From the NCBI GenBank assembly GCA_902482195.1, contig CABSZQ010000085.1, positions 1 to 6,182 on the forward strand: a stretch of 6,182 nucleotides of DNA, in the 5' to 3' direction. Made by a program: the position numbers and the translations under genes. This stretch comes from an uncultured Haemophilus sp. GTDB taxonomy: Bacteria; Pseudomonadota; Gammaproteobacteria; Enterobacterales; Pasteurellaceae. Shown piece by piece: positions 1 to 6,182 of this stretch. How positions within the stretch are numbered: the first letter of the stretch is position 1; each line of letters opens with the position of its first letter. Under the pieces are notes generated by a model. The model worked only from the letters and a program-made list of their open reading frames with translations, did no database searches and was not told where the DNA came from.

Positions 1-538
1 CTTTTTTCTGACCAACTAAACGCGCCATATAGCTTGCGCCCCAACCACCGTCAAATGAACCTACTTTAGGACCAGTTTGACCAAAAATCGCATTCTCTGC
101 TGCAATGGTTAAATCACATAACATATGAAGTACGTGGCCGCCACCAATTGCGTAACCTGCCACCATTGCTACAACTGGTTTTGGACAAGTCCGAATATCA
201 CGTTGGAAATCCAATACATTTAAATGATGCACACCACTTTCATCTTTGTAACCGCCGTAGTCACCACGAATTTTTTGGTCACCACCAGAACAGAATGCTT
301 TTTCGCCTTCACCGGTTAACACAATCACGCCAATTTTTTCATCGAAACGAGCGTTAGAAAATGCATGGATCATTTCTTTAACTGTTTGCGGACGAAATGC
401 ATTGCGCACTTCAGGACGGTTAATGGTGATTTTTGCAATACCGTCTGTCGATTTGTGGAAACGAATATCGGTATAACCTTCACTATGATCAACCCACTCA
501 ACTGGTGCATATAAAACATCATCTTTTGGATTTTGCAT
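1..538 (-). CDS. menB: 1,4-dihydroxy-2-naphthoyl-CoA synthase MenB, N-terminal part (cut by window edge)
   Basis: MenB is a cytoplasmic enzyme of the crotonase superfamily. It closes the second ring of the naphthoquinone by converting O-succinylbenzoyl-CoA to 1,4-dihydroxy-2-naphthoyl-CoA in menaquinone/demethylmenaquinone synthesis. The reverse strand reads open from an ATG at 538-536 to the window edge, giving 179 complete codons; the family is about 285 residues, so roughly the last 105 are outside. Visible signatures are [16 protein letters not shown] (residues 84-99, CoA and oxyanion-hole region), the glycine-rich [17 protein letters not shown] (131-147), and [14 protein letters not shown] (152-165). 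Q154 and G156 fall at the same numbers as the bicarbonate-site residues I recall for E. coli MenB, which points to the bicarbonate-dependent type. The start is supported by an AAGGA ribosome binding site (546-550 on the reverse strand) and the typical MenB N-terminus. It is transcribed divergently from the lipoprotein gene. No frame break is seen. Confidence 0.96.
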   Translation of the reverse strand, partial: MQNPKDDVLYAPVEWVDHSEGYTDIRFHKSTDGIAKITINRPEVRNAFRPQTVKEMIHAFSNARFDEKIGVIVLTGEGEKAFCSGGDQKIRGDYGGYKDESGVHHLNVLDFQRDIRTCPKPVVAMVAGYAIGGGHVLHMLCDLTIAAENAIFGQTGPKVGSFDGGWGASYMARLVGQKK

Positions 539-562
539 TGTTCTTTCCTTTATAAGTGTAAA

Positions 563-571
563 AAGTGCGGT
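563..571 (+). repeat. DNA uptake signal sequence (AAGTGCGGT)
   Basis: Exact 9-base Haemophilus uptake signal core, followed by CATTATAG and a second AT-rich stretch, as in the extended consensus. It is the only intergenic copy in the window. It lies between the divergent menB and lipoprotein genes and covers the predicted menB transcription start. Such sites are bound during natural transformation by the competence uptake machinery. It does not form an inverted pair with another copy, so it is not part of a terminator. Confidence 0.93.
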
Positions 572-572
572 C

Positions 573-578
573 ATTATA
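573..578 (-). promoter_or_regulatory. menB promoter, -10 element
   Basis: The reverse strand carries a perfect TATAAT, preceded by TCCGC, 34 bases upstream of the menB start codon. Counting about 7 bases downstream puts transcription start near 566, giving a short leader of about 28 bases that includes the AAGGA site. The -35 position at 17-base spacing reads TTCCTG, a poor match, so the promoter may depend on the -10 or on an activator. The same 11 bases (TCCGCTATAAT) recur at the anmK promoter. The -10 match is seen; its activity is inferred. Confidence 0.6.
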
Positions 579-622
579 GCGGAAGTTTCTTACTTCAGGA
601 AAGAAAATCAACTACTGAAGAC

Positions 623-650
623 TTTACAATTATGTCGTTATTGTTAAAAT
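623..650 (+). promoter_or_regulatory. Promoter of the lipoprotein gene (-35 TTTACA, extended -10 TGTTAAAAT)
   Basis: TTTACA (623-628) is separated by 16 bases from TAAAAT (645-650), which has an upstream TG at 642-643, making an extended -10. Each hexamer matches the sigma-70 consensus at five of six positions. Predicted transcription start is near 657, about 26 bases before the GTG start at 683. With the terminator at 1287-1314 this gives a single-gene transcript. Assignment is from sequence only. Confidence 0.65.
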
Positions 651-682
651 TCCGCCATTCCAACTTTAGTAAGGAAATTTAA

Positions 683-1252
683 GTGAAAAAAATTATTTTT
701 TTAAGTAGCATCATGTTATTAAATGCTTGTAGTTTATTTGGTTCATCACAATCAACTATTCCTGCTGAATTCGCACAAGCAGACTATCTCCTGTCTGATG
801 CCAATGCGAAAACATGGGCTGTAGCAAGTAAACAAGCTGAGCAATGTATCTATCCGAATTTAACTCGTATTCAGCAACAACATTTTGCCAAAGAAGATAG
901 CTATATTCATTCCCAATATGTCTTTTTCTATCCGTTAGAAAAAATCATCGGTGAAGACTATGTGAAAATGATTCAAAAAGATGAAAAATCGATGAATTAT
1001 GCGACCTATCAATTTAAGAAATTCCGCGCAGAACTTGGTGATGTCGATGCATTAGAGCCAAAAGCTTGCCAAATCTTACGTACTCAGGCAAAAGAAGACT
1101 TAGATGTGGTGAAAGGCCAGTATGTAAATGGCATGGTAGATGAAACGAAAAATGATGACGGCACATTGAAGAAAACGGGTGATGGTATTGCCACCAATCA
1201 AAACAAATTCTTCTTTGATATTATTAAATGGGGTTCTGCCCTTCTTCTCTAA
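683..1252 (+). CDS. Predicted outer-membrane lipoprotein of unknown function (189 aa)
   Basis: I do not recognise a function. The protein begins with a short lipoprotein signal: two lysines, a hydrophobic stretch (residues 4-13) and the lipobox LNAC, with the lipidated cysteine at 16. Residue +2 is serine rather than aspartate, so sorting to the outer membrane is expected. The mature part, about 174 residues, is soluble-looking, with [13 protein letters not shown] at 78-90, two more cysteines (C55, C129) that could form a disulfide, a charged stretch near 133-165 and a hydrophobic C-terminus ([14 protein letters not shown]). The start codon is GTG, chosen because it has AAGGA at 671-675 with 7-base spacing and gives a complete signal peptide. 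It resembles small Pasteurellaceae lipoproteins of the DUF5358 type; this is from memory and unchecked. It has its own promoter and terminator, so it is probably monocistronic. The gene call is firm; the function is open. Confidence 0.9.
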   Translation: MKKIIFLSSIMLLNACSLFGSSQSTIPAEFAQADYLLSDANAKTWAVASKQAEQCIYPNLTRIQQQHFAKEDSYIHSQYVFFYPLEKIIGEDYVKMIQKDEKSMNYATYQFKKFRAELGDVDALEPKACQILRTQAKEDLDVVKGQYVNGMVDETKNDDGTLKKTGDGIATNQNKFFFDIIKWGSALLL

Positions 1253-1286
1253 TTTTTATTATTTTATATAAATTTATATCACTCTC

Positions 1287-1314
1287 ACGGCGTAAATATT
1301 TTTACGCCGTTTTT
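1287..1314 (+). terminator. Rho-independent terminator of the lipoprotein gene
   Basis: A perfect 10-bp stem (ACGGCGTAAA at 1287-1296, TTTACGCCGT at 1301-1310) with a TATT loop is followed by a run of T, 34 bases after the stop codon. The T run exists only for plus-strand transcription, so it is one-directional. It separates the lipoprotein gene from the mutase gene. The remaining 126 bases up to 1440 are AT-rich; I find no convincing -10/-35 pair there, although the mutase gene must have a promoter in it or rely on readthrough. Confidence 0.9.
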
Positions 1315-1440
1315 ATATCTGAGAAAACGGTTGCGATCAAAAAAAGCTTAAATTTTCAGTAAAAAAGCAAAATAGCCATTTAAATTAAAGTCATTTTCAG
1401 CTAGTCTAACAAGAATTAGTTTTTACAAGGAGAAAACATC

Positions 1441-3099
1441 ATGACAACGCTTTTTGATATTGCACAAAACTGGTTAAATCAAGATCCTGATGCAGAAACT
1501 CACGCAGAATTAACCGCACTTTTAACGGCGGCGAAAAATGGTGATGAAAAAGCACAATCTGAATTACAAGCTCGCTTTAGTGGCCGTTTACAATTTGGTA
1601 CTGCGGGGCTTCGTGGACCATTACAAGCAGGCCCTATGGGTATGAACCGTGTTTTAGTGGCACAAGCTGCGGGCGGTTTAGCAGATTATTTAAAAGATTA
1701 CGACAAACAACCTTCCATCGTGATTGGTTACGATGGTCGTAAAAACTCTGATGTTTTCGCACGTGATACCGCTGAAATCATGGCGGGTGCAGGCGTGAAA
1801 GCTTATTTACTTCCACGTAAATTACCAACGCCAGTATTAGCTTACGCAATCCAATATTTTGATACCACCGCAGGTGTCATGGTGACTGCAAGTCACAACC
1901 CACCAGAAGATAATGGTTATAAAGTTTATTTAGGTAAAGCGAACGGCGGTGGCCAAATCGTTTCTCCTGCAGATAAAGATATCGCGGCATTAATCGACAA
2001 AGTAGCAGCAGGCAATGTAAAAGATTTACCACGTAGTCAAGATTATGTTGTGCTAGATGATGAAGTGGTTAACGCTTATATTGAAAAAACCGCTTCTCTT
2101 GCTAAAGAACCTCAAGCAGACATTAACTACGTTTATACCGCGATGCACGGTGTAGGCTATGAAGTATTAAGCAAAACCTTAACCAAAGCAGGTCTTCCAC
2201 AACCTCACATTGTGGCAGAACAAGTATGGCCAGATGGCACATTCCCAACAGTAAACTTCCCTAACCCAGAAGAAAAAGGTGCATTAGATTTAGCGATTAA
2301 AGTAGCAAAAGAACACAATGCAGAATTCATTATTGCCAATGACCCTGATGCAGACCGCTTGGCAGTGGCTATTCCTGATGCACAAGGAAACTGGAAACCT
2401 TTACACGGTAACGTAGTGGGTTGTTTCTTGGGTTGGTATTTAGCAAAACAATATCATGCAAAAGGTGAGAAAGGCGTATTAGCGTGTTCTTTAGTATCTT
2501 CTCCAGCGCTTGCTGAAATTGCGAAAAAATACGGTTTCCAATCAGAAGAAACCTTAACCGGTTTCAAATACATCGGTAAAGTTCAAGGCTTATTATTCGG
2601 TTTCGAAGAAGCGCTTGGTTACTTAGTTGACCCTGATAAAGTACGCGATAAAGACGGTATTTCTGCGGCGATCGTGTTCTTAGATTTAGTTCGTCACTTA
2701 AAAGCACAAGGCAAAACCTTAGCGGATTATGCTAATGACTTCACACAAGAATTCGGTGCTTATGTAAGTGGTCAAATTTCTATCCGTGTAAGCGATTTAT
2801 CTGAAATTGGTAAATTAATGACCGCTCTTCGTAACACGCCTCCAGCTGAAGTAGGTGGAGTTAAAGTGGCACAATTCATCGACCACACTAAAACTGATCG
2901 CCAAAGCGACATCCTTGTATTCGTATTAGAAAACGGTAGCCGCTTAATCGTTCGTCCATCTGGTACTGAACCGAAAATCAAGTTCTATCTTGATGCTCGC
3001 GGTAAAGATCCAAAAGACGCGGATCACGTTTTAGCACAATTTGATGAAGGCGTTCGTCAAATCCTTCGTCAAGATGCTTATGGCAAACAAGATTGCTAA
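1441..3099 (+). CDS. pgmB: Phosphohexomutase (phosphoglucomutase/phosphomannomutase family)
   Basis: A cytoplasmic alpha-D-phosphohexomutase of 552 residues that moves phosphate between C6 and C1 of a hexose, most likely interconverting glucose-6-phosphate and glucose-1-phosphate for nucleotide-sugar, surface-glycan or glycogen synthesis. All four family signatures are present in order: phosphoserine loop TASHNPPEDNG (149-159, catalytic S151), metal loop DPDADR (301-306), sugar-binding loop GFEEALGY (387-394) and phosphate-binding loop RPSGTEPK (505-512). GTAGLRG (53-59) near the N-terminus and the length fit the long subgroup related to human PGM2 and Bacillus YhxB, rather than the E. coli Pgm type. 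The symbol follows the H. influenzae phosphoglucomutase of this type, from memory; glucose versus mannose specificity cannot be read here. Start: ATG with AAGGAG at 1427-1432, 8-base spacing. All 19 arginines use CGT or CGC, unlike murQ, which suggests high expression. Intact. Confidence 0.93.
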   Translation: MTTLFDIAQNWLNQDPDAETHAELTALLTAAKNGDEKAQSELQARFSGRLQFGTAGLRGPLQAGPMGMNRVLVAQAAGGLADYLKDYDKQPSIVIGYDGRKNSDVFARDTAEIMAGAGVKAYLLPRKLPTPVLAYAIQYFDTTAGVMVTASHNPPEDNGYKVYLGKANGGGQIVSPADKDIAALIDKVAAGNVKDLPRSQDYVVLDDEVVNAYIEKTASLAKEPQADINYVYTAMHGVGYEVLSKTLTKAGLPQPHIVAEQVWPDGTFPTVNFPNPEEKGALDLAIKVAKEHNAEFIIANDPDADRLAVAIPDAQGNWKPLHGNVVGCFLGWYLAKQYHAKGEKGVLACSLVSSPALAEIAKKYGFQSEETLTGFKYIGKVQGLLFGFEEALGYLVDPDKVRDKDGISAAIVFLDLVRHLKAQGKTLADYANDFTQEFGAYVSGQISIRVSDLSEIGKLMTALRNTPPAEVGGVKVAQFIDHTKTDRQSDILVFVLENGSRLIVRPSGTEPKIKFYLDARGKDPKDADHVLAQFDEGVRQILRQDAYGKQDC

Positions 3100-3122
3100 T
3101 TGAGTAAACTATTAAATAATAA

Positions 3123-3153
3123 AAAACGCTAGGTTTGATGCCTAGCGTTTTAT
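3123..3153. terminator. Bidirectional terminator between convergent pgmB and murQ
   Basis: A perfect 11-bp stem (AAAACGCTAGG at 3123-3133, CCTAGCGTTTT at 3141-3151) with a 7-base loop lies between the two stop codons. On the plus strand the stem runs into TTTTATTTTT; on the minus strand it runs into TTTTTTATTATT. Both convergent transcripts can therefore end here. It starts 8 bases after the murQ stop and 23 bases after the mutase stop. Confidence 0.92.
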
Positions 3154-3159
3154 TTTTGC

Positions 3160-4071
<912 letters not shown>

Positions 4072-5190
4072 TTATTCCTTTGGAAAAATCGCCCCTAAAC
4101 TGACCGCACTTGTGGCGCCCGTCACACTCGGTAAATTAGCTGGTAAATTATGCATACGACGATAAGCCAACCAAGCAAAAGCTGCTGCTTCCACATAATC
4201 GATATCAAGTTTTAATTCAGTCGTCAGTTGAATACGCCAATTTGGTAATGCTTGTTTTAAGCCGTTCATGATCGCCTGATTTTTAGCGCCACCGCCACAA
4301 ACAAGTAATCGACATGGTAATGTCGTCTGAATATTATTAAGGGCTAAAACAATACTTTGCACGGTAAATTCAGCCAAGGTGGCTTGCACATCTTTTGGTA
4401 AAAGTGCGGTCGTTTTGCCTGTTATTTTTTGAATTTTATTCTCTAGCCAAGCCAAATTGAATAATTCACGCCCCGTGCTTTTCGGTGGTGGAAGCTGAAA
4501 GAAATCTTCATCTAATAATACCGCTAACAAATCTGGATTCACTTGACCTGAGGCCGCCCATTCACCATTTTTGTCGTAAGCTTTGCCTTGATGTTTTTCG
4601 ATCCATTGGTCGAGCAAGGTATTACCGGTTCCCGTATCAAAGCCAATGACAGGCTGTTCGGGTATCAATAACGATATATTGCTAATACCGCCAATATTAA
4701 GCACCACCGTTGCCCAGTGAGGATCAAAAAAGACCGCTTGATGAAAAGCGGGTACCAAAGGCGCGCCTTGTCCACCAAACGCCATATCTTTACGGCGCAA
4801 ATCGCCAACGACCGTAATGCCTGTTTTAGCCGCCAATAAATTCATATCACCGATTTGCATGGTAAACGGAAATTGACCTTTTGGGGAATGCCACACTGTT
4901 TGGCCATGGCAGCCAATGGCTTCGATCTGTTCTGGTTTTAATTGGTGTTTACGTAAAAAGGCATTTACACAATCCGCATAAAGTAAGCCAAATTGGTGAT
5001 CGAGTTCACCCAAAGCTTGTAACGAGGTTTCGCCCGATTGAATAAGTGCGGTCACTTTTTCGCGTAAATTTGCTGGCATCGGCGTAAAATCAGCCGCAAT
5101 TAATTTGGTTTGATTAGATTGGATGTCAGTAAGCGCAATGTCCACCCCATCAAGGCTGGTGCCGGACATAATGCCAAGATAATAAGTCAT
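4072..5190 (-). CDS. anmK: Anhydro-N-acetylmuramic acid kinase AnmK
   Basis: AnmK uses ATP to open and phosphorylate 1,6-anhydro-MurNAc, released from recycled peptidoglycan, giving MurNAc-6-phosphate, the substrate of the adjacent MurQ. Using the ATG at 5190 the protein has 372 residues, close to E. coli AnmK (about 369). Family motifs appear in order: [12 protein letters not shown] (6-17, ATP phosphate loop), CHGQT (94-98), [19 protein letters not shown] (129-147), LNIGGISN (164-171), FDTGTGN (184-190, with the likely catalytic base D185), CGGGAKN (298-304) and EAAAFAWLA (334-342). The usual FDTGPGN is FDTGTGN here. An in-frame TTG at 5199 would add three residues; I prefer the ATG because its N-terminus fits homologues better, though neither start has a clear ribosome binding site and the leader is only about 20 bases. 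The gene holds three exact uptake signals, encoding SAV, TAL and TAL. First gene of a two-gene operon with murQ. Confidence 0.96.
   Translation of the reverse strand: MTYYLGIMSGTSLDGVDIALTDIQSNQTKLIAADFTPMPANLREKVTALIQSGETSLQALGELDHQFGLLYADCVNAFLRKHQLKPEQIEAIGCHGQTVWHSPKGQFPFTMQIGDMNLLAAKTGITVVGDLRRKDMAFGGQGAPLVPAFHQAVFFDPHWATVVLNIGGISNISLLIPEQPVIGFDTGTGNTLLDQWIEKHQGKAYDKNGEWAASGQVNPDLLAVLLDEDFFQLPPPKSTGRELFNLAWLENKIQKITGKTTALLPKDVQATLAEFTVQSIVLALNNIQTTLPCRLLVCGGGAKNQAIMNGLKQALPNWRIQLTTELKLDIDYVEAAAFAWLAYRRMHNLPANLPSVTGATSAVSLGAIFPKE
4103..4111 (-). repeat. DNA uptake signal sequence inside anmK (3' end)
   Basis: Exact core, written ACCGCACTT on the plus strand, so the AAGTGCGGT form lies on the coding strand of anmK and is followed by CAGTTTAG. 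It encodes Ser-Ala-Val in the TGATSAV segment near the C-terminus. Confidence 0.92.
4402..4410 (+). repeat. DNA uptake signal sequence inside anmK (middle)
   Basis: Exact core AAGTGCGGT on the plus strand, opposite to the coding strand, followed by CGTTTTG and later TTATTTTTT, matching the extended two-tract pattern. In anmK it is read as ACC GCA CTT, Thr-Ala-Leu. Confidence 0.93.
5044..5052 (+). repeat. DNA uptake signal sequence inside anmK (5' part)
   Basis: Exact core AAGTGCGGT on the plus strand, followed by CACTTTTTCG and TAAATTT. It is read in anmK as Thr-Ala-Leu, the same codon solution as the copy at 4402. Confidence 0.93.
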
Positions 5191-5216
5191 AATATTCAAT
5201 TCGTGAGTTTTTCAGA

Positions 5217-5222
5217 ATTATA
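5217..5222 (-). promoter_or_regulatory. anmK-murQ promoter, -10 element
   Basis: Perfect TATAAT on the reverse strand, preceded by TCCGC, 26 bases upstream of the anmK ATG at 5190. Predicted transcription start is near 5210. The -35 position falls in a T-rich stretch that is also the tail of the ygfZ terminator, with no good TTGACA match. The 11-base TCCGCTATAAT is identical to that at the menB promoter. The element is seen; its activity is inferred. Confidence 0.6.
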
Positions 5223-5232
5223 GCGGATTTTA

Positions 5233-5272
5233 AAAAAATAAAAAAAGAGAGAACATTGCAGTTCTCTCTTTT
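5233..5272 (-). terminator. Rho-independent terminator of ygfZ
   Basis: A perfect 12-bp stem (AAAAGAGAGAAC at 5243-5254, GTTCTCTCTTTT at 5261-5272) with a 6-base loop is followed, on the reverse strand, by seven T, one A and seven T. It lies 44 bases after the ygfZ stop codon and immediately before the anmK -10 element, so it insulates anmK-murQ from ygfZ transcription. On the plus strand the stem is followed only by TTCATC after its own T run, so the reverse direction is favoured. Confidence 0.9.
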
Positions 5273-5316
5273 CATCATTTATAATTCTTATAAGTCATCA
5301 ATGACTAAATCGTTTT

Positions 5317-6156
5317 TTAGCTATTGATAGAATAAGGTAACGGTTCAATTTTTAAAACCGTTTCATCTTCCGGTAAACGGAAATGCGTTCCTTCTTCTAA
5401 ATCGTTATTCATCACGACTTGTAACCATAACACGCCGTCAAAATTGACCGCACTGACGATTGTCCCCGTTTTACGCCAAGCCGTTTCTAACTGCATTTCT
5501 ATTTCGCTACCGATTTTCGGTGTAACCGTGGTTTCCCCCGAAAGCACATACATCGCACGTTTATTGGCGCCACGATACTTGGCACGCGCAACAGTTTCTT
5601 GCCCGATATAACAGCCTTTCGTAAAAGAAATTGCTTGTTCAATGGCTTGCAGATTTAATGCCTGCGGGATAAATTCATTTTGCGTTTCCGCACTCAAGCT
5701 TGGTAAGCCCGCTTGAATATCCGCACAAAGCCATTGCTTTTCATCGCCATTAAAGGTGACATCTAACGGTGTAGGATTAATCAAAATTGCGCGATTATCA
5801 TCAATATCCAAGGTAATTTGTGCTTGAATTCGACCGCACTTTTCACCAATCAAGCCAACAATTTGCCAATCTAACACTTGAAAAGTCACTTTTGAAAACA
5901 CGGCGTATTTTTTTAAATGCTCAAGTGGAGTAAATAAATTTTTCGGCATTAAAATCAAAAACTGTTCGGATGAAAGCTTAATTAAGCGAAACAACGAGTT
6001 CATTTTGCCTTTAGGATCACAATGTGCTGTAAGCGTTGAAGCGCCTGCTGCCAAATGCATCACATCACAAGTTAATTGGCCTTGCAGATATTTCTCCGCA
6101 TCTACGCCCGCCACTTCCACCAAATCATAGTGGTTTAATGAAATAAATGTTGCCAT
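5317..6156 (-). CDS. ygfZ: tRNA-modifying protein YgfZ (folate-binding, Fe-S cluster maintenance)
   Basis: YgfZ (COG0354, GcvT-like/CAF17 family) is a cytoplasmic folate-binding protein that helps keep certain iron-sulfur enzymes active; in E. coli this includes MiaB, which methylthiolates tRNA. The diagnostic motif KGCYIGQE is at residues 180-187 with the essential cysteine at C182, followed by TVARAKYRG (188-196). The N-terminal part has the GcvT-like LQGQLTCDV (24-32) and CDPKGKM (46-52). At 279 residues it is shorter than E. coli YgfZ (about 326), yet both ends look natural. The ATG at 6156 is supported by AGGA at 6163-6166, six bases upstream. It carries one exact uptake signal (encoding Lys-Cys-Gly) and one near-copy (encoding Ser-Ala-Val). 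It ends before a strong terminator and so is not cotranscribed with anmK. Its promoter lies beyond the right edge; only 26 bases upstream are visible. Confidence 0.95.
   Translation of the reverse strand: MATFISLNHYDLVEVAGVDAEKYLQGQLTCDVMHLAAGASTLTAHCDPKGKMNSLFRLIKLSSEQFLILMPKNLFTPLEHLKKYAVFSKVTFQVLDWQIVGLIGEKCGRIQAQITLDIDDNRAILINPTPLDVTFNGDEKQWLCADIQAGLPSLSAETQNEFIPQALNLQAIEQAISFTKGCYIGQETVARAKYRGANKRAMYVLSGETTVTPKIGSEIEMQLETAWRKTGTIVSAVNFDGVLWLQVVMNNDLEEGTHFRLPEDETVLKIEPLPYSINS
5447..5455 (-). repeat. Degenerate uptake signal sequence inside ygfZ
   Basis: On the ygfZ coding strand this reads CAGTGCGGT, one base off the core at its first position. The following CAATTTTG fits the AT-rich flank of true sites, so it is probably a mutated copy or one in the making. 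It encodes Ser-Ala-Val. Confidence 0.6.
5833..5841 (-). repeat. DNA uptake signal sequence inside ygfZ
   Basis: Exact core, ACCGCACTT on the plus strand; the AAGTGCGGT form is on the coding strand and is followed by CGAATTC. It encodes Lys-Cys-Gly within GEKCGR. Confidence 0.93.
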
Positions 6157-6182
6157 GATTTTTCCTATTCAAGGTTTTGAAT

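Noticed and set aside
148..357. Plus-strand open frame of 69 codons
   Set aside because: It lies entirely opposite menB, which has a full family signature; the peptide is histidine-rich and shows no family features.
1266..1279. Perfect 14-base AT-only palindrome ATATAAATTTATAT
   Set aside because: In AT-rich spacer just after a stop codon such palindromes arise easily; it adds no stable stem and the GC-containing hairpin downstream explains termination.
1321..1336. PurR/LacI-type operator-like sequence (GAGAAAACGGTTGCGA)
   Set aside because: It matches the PurR consensus at 11 of 16 positions but only in the centre and right half; the left half is poor and the target gene is not a purine gene.
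2772..2981. Minus-strand open frame of 69 codons
   Set aside because: Antisense shadow of the mutase gene covering its phosphate-binding loop; no independent start signal.
5191..5199. Upstream TTG start for anmK adding three residues
   Set aside because: No ribosome binding site supports it, TTG is a less common start, and the ATG at 5190 fits the N-terminus of homologues. It cannot be excluded.
5293..5306. Inverted repeat AGTCAT-CA-ATGACT after the ygfZ stop
   Set aside because: Six-base arms with a 2-base loop form a weak hairpin with no T-run; the 12-bp terminator nearby is the functional candidate.
5317..6156. Possible truncation of ygfZ because it is about 45 residues shorter than the E. 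coli protein
   Set aside because: Start signal, KGCYIGQE motif, stop and a terminator are all in place, so the gene appears complete and simply belongs to a shorter form.

Overview
The window reads as ordinary chromosomal DNA of a Pasteurellaceae bacterium, most likely Haemophilus or a close relative such as Aggregatibacter. The strongest evidence is five exact copies of the Haemophilus-type DNA uptake signal sequence (AAGTGCGGT, either strand) plus one near-copy, each followed by AT-rich DNA. AT-rich codon use and the recognisable gene families agree. I cannot fix the species. I see no mobile element, CRISPR array, tRNA, rRNA or broken gene.

Layout. At the left edge, on the minus strand, is the N-terminal part of menB (menaquinone synthesis), cut by the window edge. 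A 144-base divergent region (539-682) carries the menB promoter, an uptake signal and a good promoter for the next gene. That gene, on the plus strand, encodes a small lipoprotein of unknown function (683-1252) and ends at a strong hairpin terminator. It is followed by a phosphohexomutase of the phosphoglucomutase/phosphomannomutase family (1441-3099, plus). A terminator that works in both directions (about 3123-3153) separates this from convergent genes on the minus strand: murQ (3160-4068) downstream of anmK (4072-5190), a tightly linked pair. A terminator and the anmK promoter are packed into the gap upstream of anmK. The last gene is ygfZ (5317-6156, minus), a folate-binding iron-sulfur-cluster maintenance protein.

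How the genes work together. AnmK and MurQ are consecutive enzymes of cell-wall recycling: anhydro-MurNAc is phosphorylated to MurNAc-6-phosphate and then cleaved to GlcNAc-6-phosphate and D-lactate. Their 3-base spacing, with the murQ ribosome binding site inside the end of anmK, suggests coupled translation. The phosphohexomutase would supply glucose-1-phosphate (or a related sugar phosphate) for nucleotide sugars and surface glycans. menB, ygfZ and the lipoprotein gene have no obvious functional link to these and look like separate transcription units.

I found no convincing undescribed system. The least understood item is the lipoprotein. The most notable structural points are the clustering of uptake signals in anmK and ygfZ, the placement of one at the predicted menB transcription start, and the compact terminator/promoter overlap upstream of anmK.
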